Source of the DNA: Bolinopsis microptera
Lineage: Eukaryota > Ctenophora > Tentaculata > Lobata > Bolinopsidae
Reading direction: 5' to 3'
Length of the DNA: 64,000 nucleotides
NCBI RefSeq assembly: GCF_026151205.1
Contig: NC_087084.1
Location: 10,629,453 to 10,693,452, forward strand
The notes under the pieces are model-generated. The model was not told where the DNA came from and ran no database searches. It was given only the letters and a program-made list of their open reading frames with translations. Numbering within the stretch: the stretch's first letter is position 1; each line of letters begins with the position of its first letter. The translations under genes were made by a program, and so were the position numbers. Shown piece after piece: positions 36,231 through 48,500 of this stretch.

Positions 36231-38610
36231 TTGAACGTCATGCCATATTACAGAACCAACCATACCATTTGACACACAGTTGAATTGTCATGCCAGCGAT
36301 GCCAGCTCTATTTTGACCGCCAGACAGTGCAGTTAATTGTAACTAAAAGTAACCCCACCATCTCTAAAATTAGTTACAATTCTATCTTTACAACTGGTCG
36401 TTACCTAATTTTCTTCAAAACCACACATTTTAATGACTGGTAATAAAGTAATAGCTCTGTGCCTGCAGTTTTAATTGTACTGATATTGAAACTGTAATGG
36501 TCAACTCAACGCCCTTGTCCTTTTCTAGAAACTTCCTTTTTTAGAAGTAGAAGCTTCCTTTTGTACAGGTAAAAGCTTCCTTCTCTAGAAGTAGAAGCTT
36601 CCTTTCCTGTCATTGAAATAAGGTAATTTCAATTTTGCTACGATTATAACAGTGAAGTCATTTTAAATCAAACTCATTATATAATTATAACGTCTAGAAA
36701 AGTAAAACTGCAGAAATGTATTCCAGGGACTTTCAGCGTACTTATCGTAGATTCTAATTAAAACTATGGGAATTTATCCCATCGAGTTACTATCATGTTA
36801 CTAAGTTACTAGGTTACTAAGTTACTAAGTTTTCCCCAGAATCACCCACCTTCCTCACACTACATGATACAGACTACCGCCCATGGTGACAGGACACTCA
36901 GTGCACAGTTGCTAAGTGACAACAACTGGTTGTTAAGGTCATTTGTCCCTCTGATAGACAGCCACTCCCCTCCTTAGCTAATGATCCCCCAATATCTTTA
37001 GTTGCTGGATAGTTCCTGTTAAAAGCTAGCCAGCAATATTTTAACCTACTTGGCACAATTACTAACGATCAGAATCTTCACTTCTTGCTTCTAATAACGG
37101 TTTGGCATTTCTCGTCTGGAAATAGTGAGGCTAATGCTGAGGTATGATCATAATTCTAAACCTCGTTTTTATCACTTACTGCGTTAAAAAACAACATATT
37201 TTAAGCTATACAGGCCACATGATAAAGGCGATATGAATATTATTGAAGTTTAGCGATTAGTCAGGCTCATTATAGAAGACAGTTCTTCTGTATTTGAGTG
37301 CTGTATTTGAGTGCTGTGGGTAACACAGTAAAACAGCCGAGGAATGACAAGTGTGACGGCTTATAAAGAAAGAGAGCGCGAGTTTCTGAGATATTATTTT
37401 AATGTCCTTTGCACTCGTTACCAGTACCATTGCTTTTTCTAATCACCTTACATGGCACCCCGATACCAATGCGCAGCACTCTTTTCGAGCTTCTCTCATA
37501 CGTGAGAGGGGCGAACAATAGACTAGCAGGCTAGGTAATCTAATCTAAATCATCATGTTTTGAATTTCGATGTATTTTAGTTCACGGCTGTGATTTACCA
37601 TTAATTCCAGTCGCGCGGTGTTGTATGAAATTGGAGGAGGCAAGCCGCTGAGCCGCTAGGTACTTCAAGTTCAACCGACACACACGACACACAAAAACTT
37701 AGTCCTACAGTTGTGTCACACCTGTGCTCAGTGCTGATGTCATTTTAAAACTGCATATTAAAAAAAAACTTTACTAATGCAGGTTTAGATTTGTGGCGAT
37801 CAAACTAGGGAAGGTTGGTTCATGTTGGAAATAATCCCGTTTAATTATTGAAGAGCTCGAGATTTTACGATCTCAGGAACCACTTCAGGAACCACTTCAG
37901 CCTCAAACCACTTTCCAGGAGTAAGGTAAGAGTATAATACATAGTAAGGTAGTATTAGTTACAAAGCAATAATCACAGTAGCCGGCTGACACTGTGACAC
38001 CCGATATATCTCCGACGTGCTAAAAAGCGACCAAGTACATGATCGTTAATTATGCAGGTTGCTTGATTGCTCTCTGCCACTAGGTCAACCACCACCAGTT
38101 ATGATCATTATGGAATATGTCTCGTCTCACCTGTATGGTGGTAAAACAGCTGATCTATGACTGTCATGAAGTAGTCCGGAGTTCACTTGTCCTGTTATAC
38201 TGGTAGATATTGGCTCAGTTTGGTCCCTAATTTCATGTATATTTTCGGTAACCGAGCCGTTTTGTCACCTTTAATTTCACTTAAAGTTTAGGTCTCGTGA
38301 CGATACTGGAACCGTTTTGACATCTTTAATTGACTCTAAAATTAGCAGGATTGCAGGGTCATGTCACGTGTTACGTTCTTTATATTGGAATTTTATGCCT
38401 TATATTATTAAATACTGAAAACTGAAAAGTTCTTGATCGTTCGACGGGGCAAAAGCCGTTATATCGATTTTAATTCAGTTTATTTCCTCAACTTTGTTTC
38501 TCTTAAAATGATCGCTAATTTTTAGCGTTTCAATTAATCATTGTAGTTAATTCAGTTAATCACAACTTTTAGTTGATCTCTTCTGTAAGTTAATCACTAC
38601 TAAACCTCTA
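36231..38610. other. Intergenic DNA, no gene recognised
   Basis: Contains a cluster of GAAGCTTC-type palindromes at 36526-36608, GTTACTAAG repeats at 36790-36830, and CAGGAACCACTT repeats at 37876-37915. No reading frame is supportable. Confidence 0.5.
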
Positions 38611-38619
38611 ATAGTAATA

Positions 38620-38702
38620 CAGTAAAACCCCGATTTACCGTGGAGTTTGGGGGAAAGGAAACATCCGCGGTAAATCGGGGTCCGCGGTAAATCGGGGTTT
38701 TG
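38620..38702. mobile_element. Short pogo/Tigger-like inverted-repeat remnant
   Basis: The left end CAGTAAAACCCCGATTTACC follows a TA dinucleotide. The inverse (CGGTAAATCGGGGTTTT) occurs twice on the right at about 38667-38697. The right terminus has lost the ACTG end. The length is about 83 bp. The CAGTAAAACCCC terminus is characteristic of pogo-group Tc1/mariner elements. Confidence 0.65.
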
Positions 38703-39104
38703 TTTGGTTTACATTATGTATGTTTAGCACTATTTTTCACGGTTTCTAATTGTCTGATGATCACTAGATTAACTTGAACTTTATTCAGACTTCTTATCTG
38801 TTATAAACTGCCACATACAGTATAGTATATGTATATACATACAGTAGGTATTATATGTCAGGTTGTTCTACGACAGATTCCACTTGTCCAATGTCCGATC
38901 TACCTGTTCTACGAGACAGAGAAATTGCGTCAATATATTTACAAGAGACACAAGACCCCATTAAACTGAGGTTCTGTAACTGTAACATTTAGTAAAACAG
39001 TGTCTCTAATCGTGATTATCGAATAATCAACTGCCGCTTTTCTTACTCATAAACAGAGCGTATTTTTAAACGTTTATTCCACGATCCATTTGTCGCACAA
39101 AAAC

Positions 39105-39215
39105 ACCACGTGACGTCACCACGAAACCACCTGACGTCACCACGAAACCACGTGACGCTACCACGAAACCACGTGACGTCATCACAATACCACGTGACGT
39201 CATCACATCACCACG
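39105..39215. repeat. Tandem CACGTGACGTCAC-type repeats
   Basis: About five imperfect ~20-bp units (ACCACGTGACGTCACCACG) combine E-box and CRE palindromes. They belong to the same word family as the arrays in and around the EF-hand gene. Confidence 0.85.
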
Positions 39216-39558
39216 AGGTGATAACACTGATAACACACAGTTTCTGTTGGGACTGGTAGCCAACACTCTACACTACAAAAGACTGTTCCAATTCCATTAA
39301 TATTATTAATATAATATCTCCCATTTATATATCTAACTGCTTAGTTAGTACCATTGTGCGACACAGCAACCAACCACGGACGCTACCAACACCACGTGAT
39401 ACCACGTGACCAGAGCTCGTCAACTAATGTTCAGATCGTGCCCCACAAATGACGTCTGAGCGTCTGACCAACTCTTATCAGACGTTATCATTAGACTTAT
39501 CAGTACATTGGGGGAGACCACACCTTTGTTCACACATTTGATATTCTGGGACTTGATG

Positions 39559-40080
39559 TTGATTCACGTCATTCTGCAGCAAAAGGTCCAATTCTTGCTA
39601 CATGCTCTTCATGGTTAGCCTAAATCAGCTTATAGCGCAAACCAGCTTACACCGTTAAGCCCAAACCAGCTCACGCCGTTTCTTTAACGGTTTATTGATT
39701 TAAATAGTCACCCAATATATTGGGCAGTCGTTCTTAGCAACAGTTTTTACTCAGTCTCTAACATTTTCAAGTTAAGATTCAATACCAATATAAACTTTTG
39801 ATTAGAATAACTACAAAAACAACATCAACAACGTGAAGACATAAAATAAAATTGTTACTGATACTGCTATGTGTAGCCTTTGTCACACATATTTAGGAAC
39901 TATACCTCATATTTATCTTTATTGTAGTCACACAAATAGTGCTCATCGCTTGAGGACTTTATCAAAAGGAAAGTCGATAGCAATTACAAAGACCCTACTA
40001 ATATCAATTTTACTAGAATCTTGCTGATTCACGTCATTATGCAGCAAAAGGTCCAATTCTTGCCACATGCTATTTGTCTT
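39559..40080. repeat. 53-bp direct repeats 467 bp apart
   Basis: GATTCACGTCATTCTGCAGC starts a ~53-bp block at 39559, and a near-identical block starts at 40026. The DNA between them is AT-rich without coding capacity. It could be an eroded element with short terminal repeats. Confidence 0.6.
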
Positions 40081-40265
40081 ATACCTAGTTTGGCACCATG
40101 ATAATGTTATTTGACCAAATATAGTATGTCATATACAATTAATAACCAATAATGAATAAATTCATCATTATTGAATTTCACCAATCCTTGCAGAGCAATT
40201 TTACAGTTTCTGGTAATTTTACCCCGGGTGTGGTCCCAGTATTTTACTCCAAGCGTATCAATGTT

Positions 40266-40640
40266 AGGTAAACAGTTGCTAGGTAAACAGTTGCTAGACA
40301 AACGGTTGCTAGGCAAGCGGTTGCTAGGCAAGCGGTTGCTAGGCAAGCGGTTGCTAGGCAAGCCGTTGCTAGGCAAGCGGTTGCCAGGCAACTATGTAAT
40401 TACTAAATCAATGGTTGCTGTTGTAAGGCAATTGGTGTTTAAGTGACTCTTTGCTAGGAACACGTTACTAAGTAACTAGATACTAAGTAACTAGCTACTA
40501 AGTAACTAGTTACTAAGTAACTAGTTACTAAGTAACTAGTTGCTAATTACTTTGTTAATAAGTAACTAGTTGCTAAGTAACTAGTTACTAAGTAACTAGT
40601 TGCTAAGTAACTAGTTACTAAGTAACTAGTTACTAAGTAA
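40266..40640. repeat. Two neighbouring 15-bp minisatellites
   Basis: Positions 40266-40395 hold about nine copies of GGCAAGCGGTTGCTA. Positions 40465-40640 hold about twelve copies of AGTAACTAGTTACTA, which is itself palindromic. The shared 15-bp period and related TTGCTA/TTACTA words suggest a common origin. Confidence 0.9.
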
Positions 40641-42380
40641 AACTAAGTCACTAAAACTAAGTCAGCGAGATGGCCTGATATTGTATTATATTGTATTTAT
40701 TTCTGCTTGTGACCGTTTTATACCGATATGATTGGTCACTTGTGTGGAGTGGGCCTTGATTTAAATTTCATCAGAGGACCATTTTATAGTTACGTTTATT
40801 TGTCACAAGCTGAGACATATTACATATATGATATATATAATATGCTTTATCAGCCGATTAAAATGGTCGGTCAAATGTTGAAAATTTGATTAATTAATAC
40901 ATATTTAGTCGACATCATCTATGTATTCTTTTAGGTTTGCTTTTTAGGTAGTACTGTTGTACTGTTGTAGTGTGAATTAGAAAATCTATAACTTGTTTTG
41001 TTCTAATTTATCGTATAATTCATCAAATCTTAAAGTAAGTTTGAGTGACGAGGGTGGCCCACCTGTGTTCATACACGTTAAATTAAGTTTTTACGGTTAG
41101 ATTAAAGGTACAAACGGTTGTACCTGAACCCTAACCGTAATCATGACACTAACGGTAACCCTATTCGTAACCCTAATCAGTAAAATTTTGCGTTTAATCA
41201 GCGTCCAAAAATACATCGATTTGTAGATTACATTTTTACCCTCAGGGACCCTTTCCAAACAAATGAACGTATATTCACCTACACAGAGTGGTCCAATTCT
41301 AATCTCCACCGTTGACGAGGAAAGTTGTACCACCCTTATGTCAACTATTATTATATCCAGACATTGAGTCTATTTAATAATATTGAAGATTTTATTTATT
41401 ATTACGATAACGAACTTGTCTTGCTTTCAGCTTTGTCTGGAGTATGTTGTGTATATTAATATAATATGTCGGAGCATAAGTCATTAACAGTCATGGGTTG
41501 TGAAAGAAATGGATATGCTCATCTTATCGGTTATTAATCATAGTTATACATGCTCAGGAACATGGGTAGCAACTACTATTGGCATGAACATTTCCACTGT
41601 TCTTTGGTCCTGTTCATACCACCTCATTGCTTATCTTATCTTAAAGATATGCTTATCTTATTAGTTAAAGATATGCTCATCTTTTCAGTCAATAGTTATA
41701 GTTTTGTATGCTCATTGCTCAGGAACATCGATAGCAATAACTATAATTGGTAATGGTATAGTCATGAACAATGAACATTACCGTAATGGTATAGTCATGA
41801 ACAATGAACATTACCACTGTTCTTCGATCATATCCATGTCATCTGATCATGGTTTCTGATCAATGTACTGCACTTGATGGAATATTGATCAGCACATATT
41901 ATTCTTAGTCCACAGTCGTACTGGACAATTTATCAGATCGCTTACCATATTTTATTATCATAATGAACTAGAGATATGATCTGCACGCATATCTTGATAT
42001 CTAGTTAGCTGTACACATTGTTAACGACCCTTCTTTGTGCGTCCACTTCTTTGTTCGTCCCTACCCCAACTGTGAGCAGTTAGGGTACAAGGAGCTATAA
42101 AGCACAGTACTGATTATAGCCCCACCGCCAGCAGACCACAGTAACATGACTATTTTTCATGTTTTCGTACAAGAAATAAATCCTTGTGTTTGAGCATGCA
42201 GTTATATTTACTCACTAATTAGTCGCAGTAATTAAATTATGCTTATTTTGATACTTTTATGTCGCTGAATTTTATGATAAACTTTGTCCGATATAAGTAT
42301 TACAAATTTAAGGGCTACAACACCCCCCCCCCGTCTACCGATGTTACCAGGATATTAACACCCCTACCCAGATCGTAGCT
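40641..42380. other. Intergenic DNA upstream of the GPCR gene
   Basis: Contains degenerate telomere-like words (CCCTAACCGTAA) at 41127-41180. A ~130-bp direct duplication (GGATATGCTCATCTT ... AGGAACAT) lies at about 41510 and 41680, and a C-run at 42325. No coding frame was seen. Confidence 0.5.
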
Positions 42381-44038
42381 ATGAACGAAGTGACGGAGCC
42401 CCTCTCGGGAGGACTCTCCGCTACGAACACGACCCCCGCCTTGGTGACCTTCACCTCTCGTAAACCTCCCCCCGAACTACCGGACAACTTTCTCTGGAAG
42501 GACGGACCTTCTTATCTGCTGGGGGTGGTTACCGGGGTTATGACTCTTCTTATGGTCAGTTCGGGTGTTTTAATGAGGCATTGATTAGTGATTATCCTCC
42601 AATTATTAAGAAAAAAACAGTTTCAAGGAAAAGATTATTAAAGGAAACAATAATTTCAAGTATCAAATGATCTGTTCATGTCTGTTTATATATGAGGTAA
42701 ACATTTAGTAAGCATATATTTTAGCGTTTATCCCTTAACTCTCAACTTGACCAATGAAAGATTATCGAATTTAGTTAGATCGTTAGCTTTTAGAGGTCGA
42801 GTGAATTTAGTTTAACATTAAGATCTCACGTGCTATATTATTTTCACATTAAGATCACGTGTTCAGATAGTTGGAAACGTGTTGGTCCTAAGTGCTCTGT
42901 GTCTCAGAAAGAGTGTTAGATCTCCCTCAAATCTCATTATAGGTGAGTTCAACTTTTAATTGATGGGACCGATTATAACCGTGTTATTAATGGATTGCTC
43001 CAATGATTTATCTTCACCATTTTTATTGATTTGCTTAATCCCAGCAGTATCTCACTCTATTTCCCCACTATTTCTCCACTATTTCTCCACTATTTCTCCA
43101 CTATTCTTCCTCAGGAGCCACCTCCCTGAACGACCTCCTGACTGCTTTACTGTACTTAGTGTTTGTGTGTGTCTCTTGCTTTACTAATACCTGGATTGGG
43201 GGCGAGCTCGGGTTGTGGTGTCAATTCTCAGCTACCTTCGCTCTAATCTCCATGAAGGTAAATAACTTAACTTAGTATTCAGTTACCAGCTTAAACCAGT
43301 TACCTAGTAACAAGTTACATAGTAACCAGTTAGCAGTAAACTCGAGTGTCAAGGCCAGTAACTAGCACGTAGGAACAAGCCACTGGCTAGAAACCAGTTA
43401 TTTACCAAGCATTAAACAATCTAAAAGCCAGCTATCCTACCAGGTAACGTTTATGAACATATCAATGATAGCAGTGGAGCGTCTACTCTCTATTAGACTG
43501 CCACTCTACTACCGACGTCTCTGTTCCAGTAAGAGAGTCCTGGTTGCTATAGCAGCCGCCTGGTTCCTAGTTTACTTATCTGGAATCCTTCTGATCTACC
43601 TTCAGAACTATGGTGTTAGTATTCTTATGCGTTTAGTTTTTCTCAATATTGTTATTTCTACATCAGTTTCAATTCATATCATATAATCTCTTGTACGGTC
43701 AAATAATTATCAGAACGATTTGAAGATGGTCAATCAAAGCCACAAAAATTTAACCGAATCTTTATTTATGTGTATCTCAATCTGAATAAGAACTGTTCAT
43801 TTCTCGATCTTGAAGAAAAAATTGTAGTGCAGTGAACCAAGTTAGCAAGATTTCCCGCCCAATTGCCCCATTGTAACATCTTCCCTCAGGAGGGGTTTTT
43901 TCGGTACTCTCGTCACTACAAGCAGTGTGTGATATACTGGGACCAATCAGCAGACGATACGTCCGCTAGCCAAGTGTACTCTACATTCGAGCTGTCCTTC
44001 AATGTTACTCTCTTCGCCATTATGCTCACGTGCAACGG
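42381..44038 (+). CDS. Class A (rhodopsin-family) GPCR, exons 1-5 (N-terminus to TM5); 3' part not found
   Basis: Exons: 42381-42554, 42867-42942, 43115-43257, 43444-43614, 43890-44038. GT-AG junctions and phases match. The N-terminus has an N-linked site (NTT) and no obvious signal peptide. TM1 is split by intron 1 and continues into IVGNVLVLSAL, with the GN signature. TM2 is SLNDLLTALLYLVFV. Then come a Trp and a Cys near the start of TM3 (LGLWCQF) and TM3 ending in an ERL version of the DRY motif (MIAVERLLSIRLPLYY). TM4 is VLVAIAAAWFLVYL, followed by an ECL2 with Cys (KQCVIYW) and TM5 (FNVTLFAIMLT). The ligand is unknown. The last exon ends at a good donor with two bases of a split codon, but no TM6/TM7 exon was seen before the Penelope element at 45508 or beyond. 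The gene may be truncated or may have a distant 3' exon. Confidence 0.8.
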
Positions 44039-45507
44039 GTAATTAATTTCACAGTTTTAATTTTAACAGTGTAACCAAACTGCATTATTTGATATTCATA
44101 TGGTTTACAGCTTCAATAATAGTGCTGGCAAGCACGACTGTCAGCCTTTATTCCCCTTTACATTTTTATTTTAGTATTATACTGTAACTACTCATTTTAT
44201 GATTCCGTCGCCAAATTTGAAATCGTGGATGGGAAAAGCGACCGACGGTATAATTTTGTGTTTGGGTACGATAACGGTAATTTAAATTGATATTATTTCC
44301 ATTTGTTTTGAAAAAGGAGACAGTGGCGACGGTTCACTCTACCCAAATTTGAGTTTTAGTTAAAAATGTGAACTAAACTAATTAAATAACTTATATGTAA
44401 CGTTCTTTAGATCAAGTTTAACTGTTAATACTATCAATATCATATTATAGCATGAAGTGTCGTATTCGCTGGTCACGATGGAAGCGACCTGTTTATATAC
44501 ATAGAATTATTATAAGTTAAATTAACCGAATGGAAAGTGCAGACAAGGAGACTTAAAACTCACATTGAAAAAAATCAAACAGAAATAATTGAACAATATT
44601 CAAACTTTTAAAAGTAATCTACCACCTAAATGTTGATTAACTATCGAATGAACTCCGTAATTAAATACAAAATCAATCTTACAGTTTGATCAAAGAACAC
44701 TGAACAATATCGATAAACTCACTGTAACACAGAAACGTAATATTACTCGACAACTCTGTTTTTCCGATTTTACATAGTACTATTATCATAGTAGTGCTAA
44801 AAAATAATTTTTTTGATAAGAACACTTTGTGTATCTTTTTTCTTTTTTTGTAATAATTCATATCATCAATAATCAAATAACCATCAATATTCTCAACGAA
44901 AATAAATGTTGAAAGTGGCCACCAGCAAATATGTGAACGATCAAATCAAATGAAATTCATTAAAAAACTCACTGTAACACAAAATCAAACTTAAATTGGA
45001 ATAATACAACTTTTTTTCCGATTTTACTAATTCCGATTTTTACTAATACTAATAATAGTGTTAAAATTAAATGAAATGAAAACAAAGAATAGTTTAAAAT
45101 ATGAAAGTTGCATGTTTCTTTCACTGAAAGTTTCAGTAATCCTTATTATCAATAATCGAACATTCAAGTAGGTACTCAGGTAGCCATCATGACCAAAGTC
45201 AATGCTTCCTTTCTTGCCATTACCATTATTATCGGTAATCAAACAATCAATCGTTATTGCTAACAGATATTTAGCAGTTTTTAAACTATTTAATCTCGAA
45301 TAATGATGGTTCGCCGTCAAACTTTTGCTTATAATCAGTCGATTCAGTTCCAAACAAATTTAATAAGATAATTTGTAACTTGAAAATATTTTGAATACTT
45401 TGAATATTGAAATTGTTTCACAAATTGTTTGAATATTCTGGTTCAAACCAAGTTTGAGCTTTAGTGTTCTTGACGATATTATATCGTAATCTAAGGCAGA
45501 CTAATCC
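44039..45507. other. AT-rich DNA downstream of the GPCR exons
   Basis: Searched for a TM6/TM7 exon (CWxP and NPxxY-like motifs) and none was seen. A diverged copy of the 31.4-kb foldback arm lies at about 44227-44366. A duplicated block containing AACTCACTGTAACACA occurs at about 44716 and 44968. Confidence 0.5.
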
Positions 45508-48500
45508 CGCTCCTACTAAATCGCTCGCCCAAATTTTAAGAAAATTCTTATGAAATTGATCGAAATCGGTGTATTTTTGGACGCTGATTCCGAATCACGA
45601 ATGACGTAGGGTAAAAATTCTTCCCTGGAGAGTTATGGGCAAAAAACCGTTTTGGTCACGTGACAGGCCAGTAAAATTCATGAATTCGATCGTTTAGGGC
45701 TCGGGTTATGGTTAGGTTTGAGATAAGGGTTATGGATAGCTTCGGGGTTATTATATATTATATAATATCAGAGTAATGATCCAGAATCTCTTGAAACTTT
45801 TAAAATAGTACCATGTGATAGAAAATCATGCGTTACATGCTTAAACCGCCTTTCCTTCGACAACTTCTACACTAATTGCACTACAAACTCTACTTTCCTC
45901 ATTAACTTTAACGGATCATGTCAAACGAAGAATTGCATCTACTTGATAAAATGCTTGCATAAAGATTGTAAATATCAATACATTGGGCACACGATCAATT
46001 CAATTGCTTCTAGAATAAGCCAACATAAATCTACTATAAAACTTGGTGGAGGCTGCAAAATACTTCGTGATCACTTCACTAAAATTCATAGCACTGAAAA
46101 CATGGCTATCATGCCGATTAAACTCTTACCTAATAATACTACATTGAAAGAAAGAGAAGATATTGAAGAAGCTTGTATGTTGCAGTTAAATACAGTTTTC
46201 CCATATGGTCTCAACGTTCGTGTTAAAAAGAAGAACATACTAGATGCCTGCAATATTGTGATGAACTCCAAAACAACGATTTATAGTCAGTTCGATATAG
46301 TTAAAATAAATAGACATTCACGTGGAGGTAGATTCATTAGTAATATAGTAAGTGAAAGACAAGAATTTGATATCGATGTATTTTATGAAGATTTGCTGGA
46401 TGATGATAAAACGATTGATATGCATGATATTCGTACTAATCTATGTAATCTTAAAAAGAAACAACTTAAGTTAGTATATATTAAAGCTATATCTTATATT
46501 AATAATTTTAATAGTAGTATAACGACATGTAGATTTCATAAAATTCTTTTAGTTAAAGATTTATCATGGTTTTACCTTACAAGAATGGGTTTAGCGTGTA
46601 AGAATAATAGTAAATCAAATTCTTTTATTGTAGTTAATTATGTTAATAAATTTGTCGAGTATATTGATTTTCGAAAGATATTTAAAATGGAACAAGTTAC
46701 CAAAGCTGCACCATTCAAGTCAAAGTATCATCAGCAACCTACATTGTCCTACAAATACCCTCCAACAATCAGATCTAAAGTACTTAACTACAAAAAAGTA
46801 TATAATGAAGCTAACATTGACTCAGAAACATTGAAATGTAATTGTGTATCAAGTCGTTATACAGACCCTACTCATAAACATGTCATTACAGGAGAGCTAT
46901 CAATGATCAGTAATGATAAACTTCGTAATCTCCTAATGAAAGGATTAAATTATAGAGACCAAGCTAAACCATGTACTGAAAAAGCTTTAAAATCAGTAAA
47001 GACGGCACTCAAAAGCTATTGCGATAAATTGTCTAATTTATGGCATAAACCTATAGAAGAGTTTCAAGAGTGGAAAACACTAATCATAGAGCAAGTGAAA
47101 ATTCAACTGCAAGGAGCTAAACCATATCCCTATTATTCAGTATTGTCAGATGTTGGTGTCTTAGCAGATTTAGATGAGCTTCATAAAGATTTTGTATTGG
47201 TTCCTACCGACAAAGCCAAAAATAATATTACTATTGTTTGTAAAAAGTTCTATATTAGTATGATTGAAAAGGAATTATCATCGAATACATTTACTAAAGT
47301 TAATCGTTCAGAAGATGATATAATTAATGAGCATAAAGCATTCTTACTTAAAAATCGTATTAAATTTGATGAAGATAATAGTAAATTACCTTATTTATAT
47401 ATTACACCAAAACAGCATAAAAAGCCAGTCGGAGTTAGATATATAACGTCTGGTAGTGGAAGTAGTTTACAACAATTATCAGTCTATCTTAGCATTTGTA
47501 TTAAATCTATGCTTCACTCAGCTAAAAATAAATCTATATATGATAATAAATTTCACGTTAGAAATGATTATTTTGTTATTGATAATAATGAACCTATCTT
47601 AGATTTTCTTAGTAATGATAATACCCAGAAGGGTTTAAAGTCTGTCAGTACATATGATTTTTCAACTTTATATACATCTATTCCTCATATTCAATTGAAG
47701 GATAATCTTCGTATGTTTGTAGAAAGAGTATTTGATTTTAAAGATAAGTCTTATATTATTCCTAATCTTTATACTAAGAAGGCCTATTTCTCTGACAATG
47801 TTAGTAAAAATAAAGTTCAGTTTTCTAAAGATACACTTTTGGAATGTCTTAATTATTTGATTGATAATTCTTATGTTACTTATCAGGGTCAAATTTATAG
47901 ACAAGTTATTGGAATACCAATGGGTACCAATGCAGCACCACAAATAGCTAATGTTTATTTACATGTTTACGAATATAAATATATTAAACTTTTGATAGAA
48001 AAAGGGGATACAGAAAATTTAAAAAGATTAAAAGACACATTTCGTTATCAAGATGATTTGATAGTTTTTAATGATTTCAATTTATTACAGAATGTATTAG
48101 AAGATATTTATCCTAAGGAAATGATAGTAAATAATACTAATATTTCGGCTCGTAAATGTTGCTATCTAGACTTAAACATTAGTATTTATCAAGGGAAGTT
48201 TAGAGTGACATTATATGATAAAAGAAAAGATTATAATTTTAAAGTTATATCTTATCCGTTTTTGGATGGAAACGTTCCAAATAATTTGTCTTATGGAATA
48301 TTTATTTCTCAATTAGTACGATTAGCCAGAATTAATTCGACACTTAAGGGTTTTAAAAATTGTGTTACCGAACTTTTAGGTAAATTGGTTGCACAAGGAT
48401 TTAAGTTAGCTGCATTGCGCAACAAGTTTGTCAAGTTTTATAAATCAAGATTAAATATTTGGGGTAAATATGGTAGTGATATTTATGATGAATTTATTGA

